The notes beneath the pieces are model-generated. The model saw only the letters and a list, made by a program, of their open reading frames with translations. It was not told the origin of the DNA and did no database searches. This document shows, in pieces, positions 1 to 8,283 of a DNA stretch of 64,000 nt. Numbering within the stretch: the stretch's first letter is position 1; each line of letters starts with the position of its first letter. The position numbers and the translations under genes were made by a program. Source of the stretch: Thiothrix lacustris DSM 21227 (GTDB lineage Bacteria; Pseudomonadota; Gammaproteobacteria; Thiotrichales; Thiotrichaceae); the NCBI RefSeq assembly GCF_000621325.1, contig NZ_JHYQ01000016.1, forward strand, positions 1-64,000, in the 5' to 3' direction.

Positions 1-132
1 ATAGTAGGCATCCGTGCGGTAACGCAAGATGCTGTTGTAAACGTAGCGCACACAACCGAACGTCTGAGCCAGCAACGTTTCTTGTTGTTGGTCTGGGTAG
101 AATCGGAATTGGTAGGCGCGTTTAGTTTTCAT
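1..132 (-). CDS. tnpB: TnpB (OrfB) of an IS200/IS605-family element, N-terminal part only
   Basis: Reading leftwards from an ATG at 132, the frame is open to the window edge and gives 44 residues beginning MKTKRAYQFRFYPDQQQ. The FRFYP motif followed by an FGCVRYVYN segment is the characteristic start of TnpB/OrfB proteins, RNA-guided nucleases encoded by IS200/IS605 and IS1341-type elements. Only the N-terminal domain is visible; the RuvC-like nuclease, the zinc finger and any tnpA or omega-RNA would lie left of the window. The hairpin at 236-256 sits on its upstream side, as expected for an element end. Family assignment is confident; whether the element is intact cannot be judged. Confidence 0.85.
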   Translation of the reverse strand, partial: MKTKRAYQFRFYPDQQQETLLAQTFGCVRYVYNSILRYRTDAYY

Positions 133-224
133 TATTCACAAAATATCGCATATTTCGTGAAGAGTCAACAACCGAAAATAGCAAACCAAACGGAGGAGCG
201 AGAAGAGGGTCGGCTGTCGCCGAC

Positions 225-276
225 GCGCTATCCCTCCCCATGCCTAAAGGCAGGGGTATCTCGCGCACGACTGATG
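225..276. mobile_element. Terminal hairpin of the IS200/IS605-type element
   Basis: A GC-rich imperfect hairpin (CCCC, then GCCT-AA-AGGC inside, then GGGG; 236-256) is followed by GTATCTCGCGCA and lies between tnpB and the priA stop codon. Subterminal hairpins, not inverted repeats, define the ends of this transposon family. A related end-like sequence with the same GGGGT...CGCGCA tail is found at 15236-15300. The exact boundary and cleavage site cannot be fixed without an empty-site comparison. The element has landed within a few bases of the priA 3' end. Confidence 0.55.
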
Positions 277-280
277 AAAT

Positions 281-2323
281 CTAGCTGAAGTCAATTGGGT
301 CTACATCAACAGACCAACGTATTCCCGAGCGCCCCGGCAGCTTTACTGAGGGATTCAACAGTTGCAGCAAGGCAGCATGGAGCGCGGCGCGGTGCTGGCT
401 TCCGAGCAATAATTGGGCGCGGTAGCGGTTGGCGCGTTTTTCCAGTAACGCAGGAATAGGCCCTAGCCGCTGAATATCTGCACCGTCAGTAACGATCAGC
501 AGTTGGCTGATCTGTTCCAGAAATTGCAGGGCTTTTTCCATGCTGGCTGTGCTGCTGGCACGGATCAGCGCCTGATAGCCTAACGGTGGAAAATGCCAGC
601 GTTTACGGTCTTCCAACAATTGCCGAGCGAAAGGGGTGTAACCATGCCCCACCAGCTGATGCAGCATCGGGTGGTCGGGCTGGCTGGTTTGCAGGATCAC
701 CCTGCCCGCCTTGTCAGCACGCCCGGCACGCCCCGCCACTTGTATCAGCAATTGCCCCAACCGCTCCAGCGCCCGGTAATCGGTGCTGAGCAGCGACTGG
801 TCGATGTCGAGGATAATGACCAACGTCAGGTTCGGGAAGTCGTGGCCTTTGGCGAGCATTTGCGTACCGACCAGAATCAGCGGGTCGTTGCTGCGTACCG
901 TGGCGAGCTTGGCTTCGAGTTCACCCTTGCGGCTGGTGCTGTCGCGGTCGATCCGCACCACCACAGCAGCAGGAAAATAGGTTTGCAGGGCGAGTTCCAG
1001 CCGTTCCGTACCTTGCCCTTGCGTGGTGAGCTGAGGGTTCTGGCACTGCGGGCAACGTAAGGGCGTGGCCTGTTCTGCCCCGCAATGGTGGCAAACCAGT
1101 TTGTTACGGCGGGCGTGCCAAGTCATCTTGACGCTGCAATGCTGACAACTGGCCTGCCAGCCACAGGAGGGGCAATACAAGGCCGGGGCAAAGCCGCGCC
1201 GGTTGAGAAAGACCATGACTTGTTCACCACGCGCCAAGGTGGTGCGGATGGCTTGCAGGCTATGCGGCGTCAAACCTGCCTGTAATTCAAACGGGCGGGT
1301 ATCCTGAATTTGCAAATCGGGTTTACGGGTCGTACCGGGGCGCTGGTTGAGGCGCACGTAGTGAAAACGTGCCGTATCCGCATTGTAGAGCGATTCCAGC
1401 GACGGGGTAGCCGTACCCATGACAATGGGAATATTGAGCATCTGCGCCCGTTTGATGGCGAGATCGCGGGCATGGTAGCGGAAGCCTTCCTGCTGTTTGA
1501 GGGAAGCATCGTGCTCCTCATCAATCACGATCAGCGCAAGGTTGGGTGCGGGCGTGAAAATCGCGGAACGGGTTCCAATAATAATACGGGCTTCACCGCT
1601 GCGGGCTTGCAGCCATGCTTTCATGCGTTCCCCATCACTCAGGGCAGAATGCAGGCAAGCCATCGGCGTATCACCGAAAAAATGCGCAAAGCGGAGCAGC
1701 AACTGCGGGGTCAGGCCGATTTCGGGCACAATCACCAGCACTTGCTTGCCAGCAGCGAACAGCGGGGCAATCAGGCGCAGGTAGATTTCGGTTTTGCCAC
1801 TGCCGGTAATACCATGCAGCAGAATGGGGCGAAGTGGCGCTTGCAGGTTCCATTGCTCGATGCTGTGCAGGCACTGCTGCTGTTCATCCGTGAGTTGCAG
1901 GTGATTACGTTCAATAGGCGCGAGGGTTGGTGCTTCGTAACGACCCAACAGTTTTTGCAGGCGGCTGGATAATGGTTTGGGTTTGCGCAAGGCAACCGGC
2001 AAGGCAGAAAAGATCACTTCTCCAACCGGGTGGTGGTAATAACGGGCTGCCCAGTGCAGCAGCTCAAGCAGGTGTGCATCCGGCAAGGGCGTCGTATCAA
2101 GAAGAGCTTCCACGGGCTTCAACGTGAAGGGGCTATCAGCCGTTTCAGGTGGGGCGATTTCGGCACGGATCACTAGGCCAACAGCAGATTGCTTTCCCAA
2201 GGGTATGAGGACGCGAGTTCCCAACAACGGCGCTGAGACATTGGCGTAGCTGTAACTGAACAAAGTGCGCAACGGGCGCGGCACAGCAATATGGAGAATG
2301 TAACGGGAAGGAGCTTGGGTCAT
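281..2323 (-). CDS. priA: Primosomal replication restart helicase PriA
   Basis: 680 residues, close to the usual PriA length. The protein reloads the replisome at stalled forks by recognising fork structures, translocating 3' to 5' and helping DnaB loading through PriB/DnaT or PriC. The N-terminal fork-binding domain (about 1-110) is followed by a superfamily 2 helicase core with Walker A GITGSGKTE (171-179) and DEEH box (268-271). Eight cysteines at 384, 387, 393, 396, 411, 414, 424 and 427 form the two zinc sites typical of PriA. The start ATG has no obvious Shine-Dalgarno sequence. The gene appears monocistronic; its stop codon abuts the IS end, and its promoter region contains DnaA-box-like sites. 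Confidence 0.97.
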   Translation of the reverse strand: MTQAPSRYILHIAVPRPLRTLFSYSYANVSAPLLGTRVLIPLGKQSAVGLVIRAEIAPPETADSPFTLKPVEALLDTTPLPDAHLLELLHWAARYYHHPVGEVIFSALPVALRKPKPLSSRLQKLLGRYEAPTLAPIERNHLQLTDEQQQCLHSIEQWNLQAPLRPILLHGITGSGKTEIYLRLIAPLFAAGKQVLVIVPEIGLTPQLLLRFAHFFGDTPMACLHSALSDGERMKAWLQARSGEARIIIGTRSAIFTPAPNLALIVIDEEHDASLKQQEGFRYHARDLAIKRAQMLNIPIVMGTATPSLESLYNADTARFHYVRLNQRPGTTRKPDLQIQDTRPFELQAGLTPHSLQAIRTTLARGEQVMVFLNRRGFAPALYCPSCGWQASCQHCSVKMTWHARRNKLVCHHCGAEQATPLRCPQCQNPQLTTQGQGTERLELALQTYFPAAVVVRIDRDSTSRKGELEAKLATVRSNDPLILVGTQMLAKGHDFPNLTLVIILDIDQSLLSTDYRALERLGQLLIQVAGRAGRADKAGRVILQTSQPDHPMLHQLVGHGYTPFARQLLEDRKRWHFPPLGYQALIRASSTASMEKALQFLEQISQLLIVTDGADIQRLGPIPALLEKRANRYRAQLLLGSQHRAALHAALLQLLNPSVKLPGRSGIRWSVDVDPIDFS

Positions 2324-2436
2324 GTGCGCAAGTTTAGCCGAATTACCAACACAGGATGCGTCCGTTTTACAGTCAGATAGGGCTGAAAACTTGCTCCACC
2401 CTTAACAACTCCTTGCTACGTAAGCAGAAATTGTGG

Positions 2437-2637
2437 TTATACACAGAACCTGTGGATAACTCTGTGGATGAATCGCAAAATTGCCCCTCTAAGCCTTGTC
2501 TAATAAGCACTTATACACTTTGATTAAAAAATAGTCACATCAATTTATTTATTCAAAATCAATAACTTAAACTTTTTTAAATCCTTGCTATTGACAAACT
2601 TCAATACAAGATGAACGGAGGGTTACAATGTGGACAA
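2437..2637. promoter_or_regulatory. Cluster of DnaA-box-like sites around an AT-rich tract
   Basis: The 370-bp gap between priA and pntB contains TTATACACA at 2437-2445 and TTATCCACA on the minus strand at 2451-2459, both fitting the consensus TTATNCACA. It also contains three one-mismatch sites: TCATCCACA (minus, 2463-2471), TTATACACT (2511-2519) and TTGTCCACA (minus, 2629-2637). Between the last two lies roughly 90 bp of very AT-rich sequence. This arrangement could be a DnaA-controlled priA promoter, a DnaA titration site or an origin. The sites are seen directly; their function is inferred. Confidence 0.5.
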
Positions 2638-2642
2638 CTCGT

Positions 2643-2672
2643 AAAAAAGCCCGGACAAACCGGGCTTTTTTT
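2643..2672 (-). terminator. Bidirectional intrinsic terminator after pntB
   Basis: Stem GCCCGG (2649-2654), loop ACAAA, CCGGGC (2660-2665), flanked by A6 on the left and T7 on the right, so it can stop transcription in both directions. It lies about 20 bp beyond the pntB stop codon and probably ends the pnt operon. Confidence 0.9.
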
Positions 2673-2693
2673 ACGATTGTCAAGACTTGACGT

Positions 2694-4070
2694 TCATAGT
2701 TCCTTCATATTTGTGATCAATTCATTAGCAACGGCCTGACCATCACCGTACAGCATCCGGCAGTTGTCAGCGAAGAACAAGTGGTTCTCGATCCCGGAGA
2801 AACCTGCACCCTGACCACGCTTGACCACAATCACGTTCTTGGCGTAATCCGCGTTCAAGATAGGCATCCCGTAAATGGGGCTGCTGGGGTCAATACGCGC
2901 CACTGGGTTCACCACGTCGTTAGCACCAATCACCAGTGCTACATCCGCCGTGCGGAACTCTTCATTGATCTCGTCAAGGTCGTAGATAATGTCATACGGC
3001 ACGCCTGCTTCCGCCAACAACACGTTCATGTGCCCCGGCATCCGCCCGGCAACCGGGTGAATCGCGAATTTAACGGTCACGCCGCGTTCCTGCAACTGCT
3101 TGGTCATTTCCCAGATCTTGTGCTGTGCTTGCGCAACGGCCATGCCGTAACCGGGGATGATAATGACCTTTTCTGCAAACGCCATCATGATGGCTGCGTC
3201 AGGCGCTTCGATCGCTTTCATTGAACCGGTAACTTCCTGCGCTTCACCACTGGTTTCGCCGAAGTTACTGAACAGTACGTTGGTAATCGGGCGATTCATT
3301 GCCTTGGCCATCAACTGCGTCAACAGCGTACCCGCCGAGCCGACCACGATACCGGCAATCATCATCGCCGGGTTATCCAGCACATAGCCTTCCAGACCTA
3401 CCGCGAGACCCGTGAAGGCGTTGTAGAGGGAAATCACCACCGGCATATCCGCGCCACCAATCGGCAAGGTCATCATCACCCCGAATGCCAAGGCCAGTGC
3501 GAAGAACAGGAACAGCACAACCATACTGTAATCCGTGCCACTAGTGGCAATGCCTAAACCCATCCACGCAACCACGATAAACAGGCCAGCATTGATACGC
3601 TGCTGATTCTTAAAGCGGAAAGCGCCACGCAATTGCTTGATACCTTGCAGTTTACCAAAGGCAATCAGTGAGCCAGAGAAGGCTATCGTGCCAATCAGCG
3701 CACCAAACACCGCCAGCAATTGCACGGTAAGATCCATCTCATGCTGCTTGATCAGTTCCACCGCCGCAATCGCCGCAGCTGCACCGCCGCCCATACCGTT
3801 GTAGAGCGCAATCATTTGCGGCATGTCGGTCATGGCCACTTCTTTGCCCGTTTTCCAAGCAATGCCACCACCGAGCGCAATCCCGATAACAATCAACAAG
3901 TAATTGCTGTTGACGTGCGGGTGTACAAAGGTAATCGCTGTTGCCAGCACCATACCGATGCCTGCCCAAACAATACCGCGCCGCGCCGTGACCGGGGAGG
4001 CCATTTGCTTGAGGCCGAGGATGAACAGCACTGCGGCTGCCAGATAGAAAATCTCAACAATAAGGTTCAT
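2694..4070 (-). CDS. pntB: Proton-translocating NAD(P) transhydrogenase subunit beta
   Basis: 458 residues. It is the beta subunit of the inner-membrane enzyme that uses the proton gradient to transfer hydride from NADH to NADP+, supplying NADPH. The first ~270 residues are strongly hydrophobic with repeated membrane helices (domain II). The C-terminal ~190 residues are the NADP(H)-binding domain III with the nucleotide motif GYGMAVAQAQ and later RGQGAGFSGIEN. It is the last gene of a three-gene operon, 3 bp after pntAB, and is followed by a strong terminator. An autotroph or an organism growing on lactate would need it to make NADPH. Confidence 0.97.
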   Translation of the reverse strand: MNLIVEIFYLAAAVLFILGLKQMASPVTARRGIVWAGIGMVLATAITFVHPHVNSNYLLIVIGIALGGGIAWKTGKEVAMTDMPQMIALYNGMGGGAAAAIAAVELIKQHEMDLTVQLLAVFGALIGTIAFSGSLIAFGKLQGIKQLRGAFRFKNQQRINAGLFIVVAWMGLGIATSGTDYSMVVLFLFFALALAFGVMMTLPIGGADMPVVISLYNAFTGLAVGLEGYVLDNPAMMIAGIVVGSAGTLLTQLMAKAMNRPITNVLFSNFGETSGEAQEVTGSMKAIEAPDAAIMMAFAEKVIIIPGYGMAVAQAQHKIWEMTKQLQERGVTVKFAIHPVAGRMPGHMNVLLAEAGVPYDIIYDLDEINEEFRTADVALVIGANDVVNPVARIDPSSPIYGMPILNADYAKNVIVVKRGQGAGFSGIENHLFFADNCRMLYGDGQAVANELITNMKEL

Positions 4071-4073
4071 GGC

Positions 4074-4361
4074 TTACTTGCCCCCCTTGCTGCTTTTGAA
4101 CATTTCCAGCATCCGCTCAGTCACGACATAGCCACCGACGGCGTTACCTGCGGCCAACACGACGGCGATGAAACCGACCAGTTGTTCCATGACACCTTCT
4201 GCCTGACCTAGCACAACCATCGCACCGACCAGCACGATACCGTGGACGAAGTTGGAGCCTGACATCAGTGGGGTGTGCAGGATAACCGGCACTTTGGAAA
4301 TCACTTCATAGCCGACAAAACCGGCGAGAATGAAGATGTAGATTGCAATAAAACCGTCCAT
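4074..4361 (-). CDS. pntAB: NAD(P) transhydrogenase subunit alpha, membrane part
   Basis: 95 residues forming three to four membrane helices, corresponding to the C-terminal membrane portion of E. coli PntA. In many bacteria the alpha subunit is split into a soluble NAD-binding protein and this small membrane protein, as here. Its ATG shares one base with the TAA stop codon of pntAA (taATG), indicating translational coupling. With PntB it forms the proton channel domain II. Confidence 0.95.
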   Translation of the reverse strand: MDGFIAIYIFILAGFVGYEVISKVPVILHTPLMSGSNFVHGIVLVGAMVVLGQAEGVMEQLVGFIAVVLAAGNAVGGYVVTERMLEMFKSSKGGK

Positions 4362-5491
4362 TATTCAGCTCCTTCAACCAGTTGGCGAATGGATTCATTC
4401 ATGATCTTGCCTTCGTGTGTGAGTAACGCACCTGCAATCACTTCATCGCTAAAATCCGGGGCATACGCGCCGTCTTTGAGCATGGGGGTCAGGAAGTTAA
4501 GCAGGTTTTTGGCGTACATTTCGGACGCATGTACTGCCACTTGGCTAGGTACATTCAATGGCGCGTGAATGATTACACCGTTGTGCACAATGGTTTTACC
4601 CGGTTGTGTCAGGGTACAGTTGCCGCCGCCTTCTGCGGCGAGGTCGATAATGACCGCGCCGGATTTCATGCCATCCACGGTGGTTTCAGGAATGATTTTG
4701 GGTGAAGGCCGACCGGGAACCGCAGCAGTGGTAATCAGCACATCTGCCGTGGCAATGTGTTTCGCCAGCTCGGCTTGCTGCTGCTGCTTTTCTGCATCCG
4801 TCAGTTCACGGGCGTAACCACCTGCACCTTCTGCCGTAATACCGAGTTCAATGAATTTGGCACCGAGGGATTGCACCTGTTCTTTGGTCGCAGAACGCAC
4901 ATCATAGGCTTCCACCACCGCACCCAAACGCCGGGCAGTCGCAATGGCCTGCAAGCCTGCTACCCCAACGCCAATGATAATGACTTTGGAGGGGCGAATC
5001 GTGCCTGCCGCCGTGGTCAGCATCGGGAAAAAGCGCGGCGCAAGGTCAGCGCCCATAATAGCCGCTTTGTAACCGGCAATCGCCGCCTGCGAAGACAGCA
5101 CATCCATCGACTGGGCGCGGGAAATACGTGGAATCAGTTCCATTGCAAAGCTGGTAATGTTTTTGGCTTTGAGCGCTGCAATGCGTTCCGGGTGCTGGTA
5201 AGGCTGCAAGCTGCCGATCAACACGCTGCCCTCTTTCAACTGCTCAATTTCAGCCAGTGAAGGGGCTTGTACCTTCAGTACAATGTCGGCTTGTTGGTAA
5301 AGTTCGGCGGCAGACGCGACAATACTTGCGCCATTAAACGCACTATCAGGAAGGTATGCGGCACTGCCTGCCCCGGTTTCCAGCAGGACTTCAGCGCCCA
5401 GTTTGCCGAGTTTGGCAATAACGCTGGATTCCATGGCAACCCGGCGTTCGCCTTCGGCCGTTTCCTTGGGCACAGCCACTTTGATTGACAT
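4361..5491 (-). CDS. pntAA: NAD(P) transhydrogenase subunit alpha, NAD-binding part
   Basis: 376 residues, the soluble domain I that binds NAD(H) on the cytoplasmic face. It begins MSIKVAVPKETAEGERRVA, the signature shared with alanine dehydrogenase, and contains the Rossmann glycine motif GVGVAGLQA near residue 175. First gene of the pntAA-pntAB-pntB operon. A good ribosome-binding site (CTGGAGA) lies upstream of the ATG. No unusual features were seen. Confidence 0.97.
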   Translation of the reverse strand: MSIKVAVPKETAEGERRVAMESSVIAKLGKLGAEVLLETGAGSAAYLPDSAFNGASIVASAAELYQQADIVLKVQAPSLAEIEQLKEGSVLIGSLQPYQHPERIAALKAKNITSFAMELIPRISRAQSMDVLSSQAAIAGYKAAIMGADLAPRFFPMLTTAAGTIRPSKVIIIGVGVAGLQAIATARRLGAVVEAYDVRSATKEQVQSLGAKFIELGITAEGAGGYARELTDAEKQQQQAELAKHIATADVLITTAAVPGRPSPKIIPETTVDGMKSGAVIIDLAAEGGGNCTLTQPGKTIVHNGVIIHAPLNVPSQVAVHASEMYAKNLLNFLTPMLKDGAYAPDFSDEVIAGALLTHEGKIMNESIRQLVEGAE

Positions 5492-5627
5492 ATTCTCTGT
5501 CTCCAGAAGGATTATCGTAAAAAATGAAGGTGTATCAGCCGGAGGTTAGCGCGATCCGAATCATACAAGGGGAGACATACTAGCCGAATATTAGCAATGA
5601 ATGAAATATTCCAAGGCGGATACTTCC

Positions 5628-5663
5628 AAAAGAAAAGCCGGGCGAACCCGGCTTTTCTTTTAT
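5628..5663 (-). terminator. Intrinsic terminator of the OmpA-family gene
   Basis: Perfect stem AAAAGAAAAGCCGGG / CCCGGCTTTTCTTTT with a CGAA loop (core 5637-5652). It lies 45 bp past the stop codon of the gene at 5708 and is symmetrical, so it could also block readthrough in the other direction. Confidence 0.9.
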
Positions 5664-5707
5664 CACATCAAGGCATTCATAATGGAATGCCCAATGGTAG
5701 TGTCAAC

Positions 5708-6307
5708 TTAGCGAGAACCGCTAGCCGTCACGTCTGTACGACGGTTAGCTGCACGACCTGCTTTGCTACCATTGTCTGCAACTGGCTGAGACTCACCCTT
5801 ACCAGCGGCCTTGATAGCAGCAGCAGGAACGCCTTTAGCAACCAAATAGTCTGCAACGGCAACAGCACGTTTCTCAGACAGAGATTGGTTGTAAGCATCA
5901 GAACCGATGCTATCGGTGTGACCCACAACACTAATACCAGTCACTTTTGCACCAGCCAAACCTGCTAGGAACTGATCAAGATTCGCTTTACCTGCCGGTT
6001 TCAGGACTGCCTTATCGAAGTCGAAATTGGCATCAGAATTCAGCGTCATTTGCTGAATAGGCTTAGGAGCTGGTGCTGGAGCCGGTGGTGGAGCTGGTGC
6101 TGGAGCCGGTGGTGGAGCTGGTGGCGCGGCCTCACAGCCTTCTGGCATACTGCCATACTGTGCTTTAACACATTCGTCAAAGCTGTTTTTAACGGCCTTG
6201 CCTTCGCTGTTCTGGACGTATTTGCCATCTTCTGCATACGCAGCGGTAGCCATCGTAGCTGCCATCATGGCAGCAATACTAATGCTGGTAACTTTCTTCA
6301 GAGTCAT
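5708..6307 (-). CDS. OmpA-family peptidoglycan-associated protein with proline-rich linker
   Basis: 199 residues from the ATG that follows AAGGAGATCACA; a GTG further upstream at 6358 is less likely because it lacks such a site. A signal peptide ends near AAYAED. It is followed by a short module containing NSFDECVKAQYGSMPEGCE (two cysteines) and an Ala/Pro linker encoded by near-perfect 24-bp repeats around 6066-6122. The C-terminal OmpA domain shows FDFDKAVLKP, GHTDSIGSDAYNQSLSEKRA and NRRTDV, the residues that bind diaminopimelate in peptidoglycan. There is no N-terminal beta-barrel, so it is probably a periplasmic or outer-membrane-attached stabiliser. The neighbouring small gene is a paralogue of its N-terminal module. 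Confidence 0.9.
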   Translation of the reverse strand: MTLKKVTSISIAAMMAATMATAAYAEDGKYVQNSEGKAVKNSFDECVKAQYGSMPEGCEAAPPAPPPAPAPAPPPAPAPAPKPIQQMTLNSDANFDFDKAVLKPAGKANLDQFLAGLAGAKVTGISVVGHTDSIGSDAYNQSLSEKRAVAVADYLVAKGVPAAAIKAAGKGESQPVADNGSKAGRAANRRTDVTASGSR

Positions 6308-6498
6308 TGTGATCTCCTTAAGCCTAGATTTTGAGTTTGGATTGTTGAACCCTGCCACCGCATTACTGAAATACTGATTCTGTCGGCGAGAGGCGCAAGT
6401 TACGACGATAGTGTCTTAAATATACAACAACGGCTAGGATTATAGGGTACTTTGAGGTCAAGTTCCTATAGTTAAGGTGCATTTTCTTTACGAGCACA

Positions 6499-6534
6499 CA
6501 AAAGAAAAGCCTCCTTGCCTTACAGCAAGGAGGC
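6499..6534 (-). terminator. Intrinsic terminator of the small exported-protein gene
   Basis: Ten-base-pair stem GCCTCCTTGC (6509-6518) / GCAAGGAGGC (6525-6534). On the minus strand it is followed by TTTTCTTTT. It lies about 45 bp beyond the gene at 6579. Confidence 0.85.
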
Positions 6535-6578
6535 TCTGTAAACCGTCGCGAATCAATCTCTTTGATTCGTGAGTAGGT

Positions 6579-6917
6579 TTATTTCTGGTAACGCTTCAGG
6601 CTAGAGCGTGCAGCCGGGTCCATCTGAACCGCGCCTTTGTAGTTGCCTTTAGCTTTTACTTTAGGCATAACAGCACGTGGTGCAACATGGCGTGGTGGTG
6701 CAGGTTGTACGGGCGTAACTGGCGCGACGACAGGCGCTGGCGCTGCTTCACAGCCTTCTGGCTCGAAACCGTATTGTGCTTGTACACATTCGCCGAAGCT
6801 ATTTTTAACCACGATACCATCGCTGTTTTTGACAACTTTCATGTCTTCAGCATGAGCACTAACAGCCGTGATCATGAGAGCGGCAAAGCTAAGGCCTGCA
6901 ATCTGTTTGAGAGTCAT
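6579..6917 (-). CDS. Small exported protein, paralogue of the OmpA-family protein's N-terminus
   Basis: 112 residues from the ATG after AAGGAGATCACT. A signal peptide ends near SAHAED. The mature N-terminus, with KNSDG, VKNSFGECVQAQYG and PEGCEAAPAP, matches the neighbouring OmpA-family protein almost residue for residue, including both cysteines. It then has a Pro/Ala/Val linker and a basic C-terminus, with no OmpA domain. The ribosome-binding regions of the two genes are also nearly identical. It appears to be a tandem duplication that lost or never had the peptidoglycan-binding domain. The function is unknown; a disulphide-bonded periplasmic module is plausible. Confidence 0.8.
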   Translation of the reverse strand: MTLKQIAGLSFAALMITAVSAHAEDMKVVKNSDGIVVKNSFGECVQAQYGFEPEGCEAAPAPVVAPVTPVQPAPPRHVAPRAVMPKVKAKGNYKGAVQMDPAARSSLKRYQK

Positions 6918-7045
6918 AGTGATCTCCTTCAAGTCTGGATTTTTGAGTTCGGAACATTGGATTTTGCTTTATGTTTGAGCGTAGCATTAATACCACAATT
7001 GTGTATATTGCACGACAAACGCACAATACGCCACAGGGAAATGCT

Positions 7046-7879
7046 ATGCAAGGCAAAAACGGATCAAGTCACCCTCCTATTCAAGAATTACTCAATATTA
7101 TGATGCGCTTGCGTGACCCTGAGCAGGGTTGCCCATGGGATATTAAGCAAACATGGCAAACTATTTTACCTCATACACTAGAAGAGGTGTACGAAGTCGC
7201 GGACGCCGTGGATCGCCAAGATGCCACGGCACTTTGTGATGAATTAGGTGATTTACTCTTCCAAATTGTGTTTATGGCACAAATTGCCAGTGAACAAGGC
7301 TTGTTTGATTTTCAGGACGTAGCCGCAGGGATTTCCCAGAAAATGATTCGACGGCATCCACATGTCTTCGGCGATACCGTCTATGCCGATGAGCAAACAC
7401 AAAAACAGGCATGGGAAACCATCAAGCAAGCGGAACGTGATACCCAAACGCTGCCGACGAACCCAGCAAGTTTTTTCGCAGGTATTCCCGCAGCGATGCC
7501 AGCCTTACGACGTAGCCAAAAAATACAGCAGCGAGCAGCAAGGGTCGGGTTTGACTGGGATCATTGGCAGCAAGTCATCCCCAAAATCCATGAAGAGCTG
7601 GATGAAGTCATCGACGCCGTTGCCCAACAGGAATCAGCGGCACGTATTGAAGAAGAAGTGGGTGATGTGCTGATGGGAGCCACCAATATGGCGCGTTTGC
7701 TAGGGGTAAATGCCGAAAATGCCTTGCGTTTGTCCAACCAGAAATTTGAACGGCGCTTCTTGCGGGTAGAAGCCTTGTTGGCAGCTGAGGGTATTTCACT
7801 GGAAGAAGCTAACTTGGAACAAATGGAAAATGCTTGGTCAGTCGCCAAACAAGAAGAGAAAGCGACAGGCGGCTGTTAA
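7046..7879 (+). CDS. mazG: Nucleoside triphosphate pyrophosphohydrolase MazG
   Basis: 277 residues from ATG 7046, preceded by AGGGA; an upstream ATG at 6971 adds 25 residues unlike the family. MazG hydrolyses (d)NTPs to NMP and pyrophosphate, cleaning the nucleotide pool and modulating ppGpp-linked responses. Visible hallmarks are RDPEQGCPWD near the start, the first metal-binding helix pair (LEEVYEVADAVD, DELGDLLFQIVF) and a second repeat (IHEELDEVIDA, EEVGDVLMGATN). The length matches E. coli MazG. It stands alone between divergently and convergently oriented genes. Confidence 0.95.
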   Translation: MQGKNGSSHPPIQELLNIMMRLRDPEQGCPWDIKQTWQTILPHTLEEVYEVADAVDRQDATALCDELGDLLFQIVFMAQIASEQGLFDFQDVAAGISQKMIRRHPHVFGDTVYADEQTQKQAWETIKQAERDTQTLPTNPASFFAGIPAAMPALRRSQKIQQRAARVGFDWDHWQQVIPKIHEELDEVIDAVAQQESAARIEEEVGDVLMGATNMARLLGVNAENALRLSNQKFERRFLRVEALLAAEGISLEEANLEQMENAWSVAKQEEKATGGC

Positions 7880-7887
7880 AGCCGTAT

Positions 7888-8168
7888 AAAAAATGAAGCC
7901 CCCGACGAACGGGGGCAGTCAACACGGGCAAATATTATTATTATTAGCTTATTATTGTTGTTCTCAAACACCGATTCCCCGGTTAAAAGCCCCCACCTTA
8001 TCGGCAGGGGTTAGAGGAGTCGAGACATGGTCAGGCGCTTTATTGTTATTAATGTTTATGCCTACTCGCTATCTCTTGGGGCTTGCTGGTAAATACTTTC
8101 CTTAACCCTTTCTTATTATTGTTGTCGTCCCTTCCAGACCTTCTAGTCTTTGCCGTCTCAGTCTGTGT
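7888..8168 (-). ncRNA. Candidate sigma-54-driven small RNA with A-rich (AAYAAYAA-like) motifs
   Basis: On the minus strand downstream of ruvA, a GG-N10-GC promoter at 8179-8194 predicts a start near 8168. The transcript would be about 280 nt. It ends in a GC hairpin (7898-7916) followed after four bases by U6 (7893-7888). An internal hairpin (8010-7990, eight pairs, then CUUUU) could give a form of about 185 nt. Unpaired segments carry A-rich triplet motifs: ACAACAATAATAAGAA (about 8111-8126), AATAACAATAAA (8039-8052), AACAACAATAATAAG (7949-7963) and CTAATAATAATAATAT (7932-7948). Sigma-54 dependence plus repeated AANAANAA motifs is the pattern of Pseudomonas CrcZ/CrcY, which sequester Hfq/Crc. 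The gene is my inference; no expression evidence exists here. Confidence 0.5.
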
Positions 8169-8178
8169 AAGTGTTATT

Positions 8179-8194
8179 GCATCCTTCGTGCCAA
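8179..8194 (-). promoter_or_regulatory. Sigma-54 (-24/-12) promoter
   Basis: Minus-strand TTGGCACG-AAGG-ATGCAA. The invariant GG (8192-8191) and GC (8180-8179) are exactly 10 bp apart, and TTGGCACG matches the -24 consensus fully. The -12 element has one mismatch (ATGC for TTGC). It lies in a gene-free region and points away from ruvA into the candidate sRNA. Confidence 0.65.
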
Positions 8195-8283
8195 GTCAGG
8201 CATAAATCATTCATGTTATTAATTTTACTAATGTTTAATTAGAATTAATGATAATTATAAGAAGGCCTGGCAGGCAGCAATCC

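Noticed and set aside
1310-1972. Long open frame (220 codons) on the plus strand inside priA
   Set aside because: Antisense to a complete, well-conserved PriA; the translated sequence has no recognisable domain and reflects the codon bias of priA.
7985-8010. CCCCC...GGGG hairpin resembling an IS200/IS605 end
   Set aside because: It lacks the CTCCCC lead and CGCGCA tail shared by the other two ends, and is better explained as an internal hairpin of the predicted RNA.
7893-8105. 70-codon open frame on the plus strand after mazG
   Set aside because: Low-complexity leucine-rich translation, no ribosome-binding site, and it runs antisense to the candidate small RNA, whose motifs explain the sequence better.
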